Shown piece by piece: positions 62,759 through 64,000 of a stretch of 64,000 nucleotides of DNA. Numbering within the stretch: the first letter of the stretch is position 1; each line of letters opens with the position of its first letter. Made by a program: the position numbers and the translations under genes. Origin of the DNA: Gemmatimonadota bacterium (GTDB lineage: Bacteria > Gemmatimonadota > Gemmatimonadetes > Gemmatimonadales > Gemmatimonadaceae); contig JADJAD010000001.1 of assembly GCA_016704465.1 (NCBI GenBank), forward strand, positions 868,001 to 932,000, given 5' to 3'. A model generated the notes under the pieces. The model searched no databases, had not been told where the DNA came from, and saw only the letters and a list, made by a program, of their open reading frames with translations.

Positions 62759-63517
62759 GTGACCAGCCTGTGGAGCAGTGGCGTCCGCGACGATCGTCGC
62801 ACGCTCGTGGTGGTGTTCCTGCGCGGCGGTGCCGATGGGCTGGCGCTCGTGCCGCCGATCGGCGACGACGCCTATCACCTGGCGAGGCCGACGCTCGGGG
62901 TCCGGGCACGGGACGCGATCCGACTCGACGATCGCTTCTCGCTGCACCCTCGCCTCGCCCCCCTTGCCCCGCTCTTCCACGACGGGACGCTCGGCGTCGT
63001 GCACGCTGTCGGATCGGACGACACCACCCGCTCCCACTTCGAGGCGCAGGACCTGATGGAGCACGGCGGCGACGGGGGCGGTGGGTGGCTCGGGCGATTC
63101 CTGCGCGAGCGCAACGGCGCGCAGCCGGGCGCGCTCTCGGCGGTGGCACTGGGGGAGGAGTTCCCCGAGTCGTTGCGGGGCGCGCCCTCGGTGACGGTGA
63201 TGCGGTCGCTCGATGACTTCGCGGTCGATCACGACGACGAGCCGATGCTGCGTGCGCTCGAGTCGCTGTATGACGCAGACACGATGGCGTTAGGCGGGCG
63301 CCTCGCCCCGGCCGCGCGCGACACCCTGGCCGCACTGCGTCGCCTGACCCAGCTGCGTGCGTCGCCGCTCCGGCCGCGTGCGGGGGCCGACTATCCCGCC
63401 GACGACTTCGGGCGCGACCTGGCCGAGGTGGCACGGCTCATCAAGGGACGGGTGGGCGTCGCGGTGGCGACCGTCGACCTTGGGGGTGGGACTCGCACGT
63501 TGCCCAGGGCACCCTGA
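62759..63517 (+). CDS. DUF1501 protein, N-terminal part before a frameshift
   Basis: The first two-thirds of a DUF1501 protein. GTG 62759 has a GAGG ribosome site and lies 17 bases after the DUF1800 stop. Typical stretches are LVVVFLRGGADGLALVPPIGDDAYHLARP, GTLGVVHAVGSDDTTRSHFEAQDLME and the strand VGVAVATVDLGGG. The expected next motif, G-G-W-D-x-H, is lost because a run of five G at 63482-63486 lacks one G; the frame then ends in TRTLPRAP and a stop. Adding one G joins it to the following part as a 374-residue protein. It contains one TTA leucine codon before glycine. Confidence 0.8.
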   Translation: MTSLWSSGVRDDRRTLVVVFLRGGADGLALVPPIGDDAYHLARPTLGVRARDAIRLDDRFSLHPRLAPLAPLFHDGTLGVVHAVGSDDTTRSHFEAQDLMEHGGDGGGGWLGRFLRERNGAQPGALSAVALGEEFPESLRGAPSVTVMRSLDDFAVDHDDEPMLRALESLYDADTMALGGRLAPAARDTLAALRRLTQLRASPLRPRAGADYPADDFGRDLAEVARLIKGRVGVAVATVDLGGGTRTLPRAP

Positions 63518-63528
63518 TCGAACCGCTG

Positions 63529-63882
63529 ATGGAACGTCTCGCGCGCGGGTTGGCCGCCTTTCACCACGACCTCGGCCGGGAGGCGTTGGCCGGCGTCACG
63601 GTGGTCGTCATGACCGAGTTCGGGCGACGGGTCGCGGAGAACGCGTCGTTCGGGACCGACCATGGGCGTGGGAGCATGATGCTCGTGCTCGGCGACGGGG
63701 CCGAGGGGGGACGTGTGCGTGCGCGGTGGCCCGGCCTGGAGTCGAAGCTGCTGGATGGACCGGGTGACGTGCCGGTGACCACGGACTATCGCGAGGTGCT
63801 GGCGCCGTTGCTGGCTCGTCATGGGGCGCGGGCAGTGGCGAGGATCTTTCCCGGGTGGCCGGGGCTACCCGCCGTCGCCTAA
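63529..63882 (+). CDS. DUF1501 protein, C-terminal part after the frameshift
   Basis: The remaining third of the same DUF1501 gene, shown from the first ATG in frame though the true join is upstream near 63487. It carries the most conserved end of the family: VTVVVMTEFGRRVAENASFGTDHGRGSMMLVLGDG, then WPGLESKLLDGPGDVPVTTDYREVLAPLL. Its stop codon TAA lies inside a CCTAACG motif at 63878. On its own it is unlikely to be translated as a functional protein; a strong hairpin follows. Confidence 0.78.
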   Translation: MERLARGLAAFHHDLGREALAGVTVVVMTEFGRRVAENASFGTDHGRGSMMLVLGDGAEGGRVRARWPGLESKLLDGPGDVPVTTDYREVLAPLLARHGARAVARIFPGWPGLPAVA

Positions 63883-63923
63883 CGACCCGCGCACGCGCCT
63901 GCGCGGCATGCCGCCGCCGCGAC

Positions 63924-63956
63924 ACGACGCCCCCACGACCATCGGTCATGGGGGCG
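63924..63956. terminator. Hairpin after the DUF1501 gene
   Basis: A 10-bp stem (GACGCCCCCA and its complement) with an inner 4-bp GACC/GGTC stem separated by one mismatch, 42 bases after the DUF1501 stop. The last bases of the window (63988-64000) could be the 3' end of a leftward gene, but too little is visible to call it. Confidence 0.65.
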
Positions 63957-64000
63957 TCGGTCCATCGCAAGGTGCGTGCGCTGCGAGCTACATCACCGCC

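Noticed and set aside
63988..64000. Possible 3' end of a leftward gene at the window edge
   Set aside because: Only four codons are visible, too few to support a gene.

Overview
The window is about two-thirds G+C, has no tRNA, rRNA, phage or insertion-sequence genes, and is packed with genes for exported proteins: lipoproteins, Tat substrates, an Oar-like TonB receptor, outer-membrane barrels and periplasmic peptidases or amidohydrolases. A BNR/Asp-box exosortilin-like protein, paired Tat-exported TldD/TldE-like proteins, a DUF1800/DUF1501 pair and a TolB-propeller amidohydrolase together fit a soil-type Gemmatimonadota chromosome best. This is an inference from gene content only; no marker gene is present. 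About 50 protein genes are described, several in short operons with 4-base ATGA/GTGA stop-start overlaps.

Layout. 1-5.7 kb: a partial aminotransferase, a glycine-zipper exported protein, an NAD-salvage pair (nicotinate phosphoribosyltransferase and nicotinamidase), an OsmC-type peroxidase and a phosphodiester glycosidase. 5.8-8.6 kb: a TonB-dependent receptor. 8.6-14.1 kb: a trehalose island with a MarR regulator, otsB, a membrane-anchored otsA with an extracytoplasmic sensor-like domain, and a divergent GH15 glucoamylase/trehalase, with a perfect palindrome between otsA and GH15. 14.2-16.4 kb: a sulfide-handling set of rhodanese, sulfide:quinone-reductase-like flavoprotein and a 59-residue basic helix protein. 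16.5-21.2 kb: a Cu/Zn-SOD-like exported protein, a DUF481 protein and a BNR-repeat protein.

21.4-29.5 kb: exported hydrolases (S33 iminopeptidase lipoprotein, CocE/PepX-type hydrolase, PIG-L deacetylase coupled to an N-acyl-D-amino-acid deacylase-like protein) and a Uma2 nuclease. 29.9-33.3 kb: a lipoprotein, a small barrel, and an ECF sigma / membrane anti-sigma-like / Spy-like operon behind three CATATG hexamers spaced exactly 10 bp. 33.6-46 kb: acyl-CoA and carboxylic-acid catabolism (MDR reductase, FadB/FadJ-like fusion, acyl-CoA dehydrogenase, enoyl-CoA hydratase/isomerase, methylmalonate-semialdehyde dehydrogenase) interleaved with an exported amidase and a propeller-amidohydrolase.

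46.1-50.5 kb: the TldD/TldE-like pair and a RES-Xre type II toxin-antitoxin module with a perfect operator-like palindrome. 50.7-60.4 kb: a histone-H1-like lysine-rich protein, a cytochrome c / Tll0287-type heme protein pair, a PilZ protein, a ThDP-dependent acetolactate-synthase-like enzyme, a polysaccharide deacetylase lipoprotein, two lipoproteins and a penicillin-acylase-family Ntn hydrolase. 60.7-63.9 kb: a membrane protein and the DUF1800-DUF1501 pair, both broken by a single-base change in a homopolymer.

The most unusual signals are: the strong restriction of TTA leucine codons to a TTAGG context, with CCTAACG/CGTTAGG also found outside that frame; the membrane-sensor OtsA; the phased CATATG array ahead of the sigma-factor operon; the two adjacent homopolymer frameshifts; the palindrome and hairpin in the RES-Xre module; and the small protein next to the SQR-like gene. 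All functional calls come from reading motifs by eye, without database searches.
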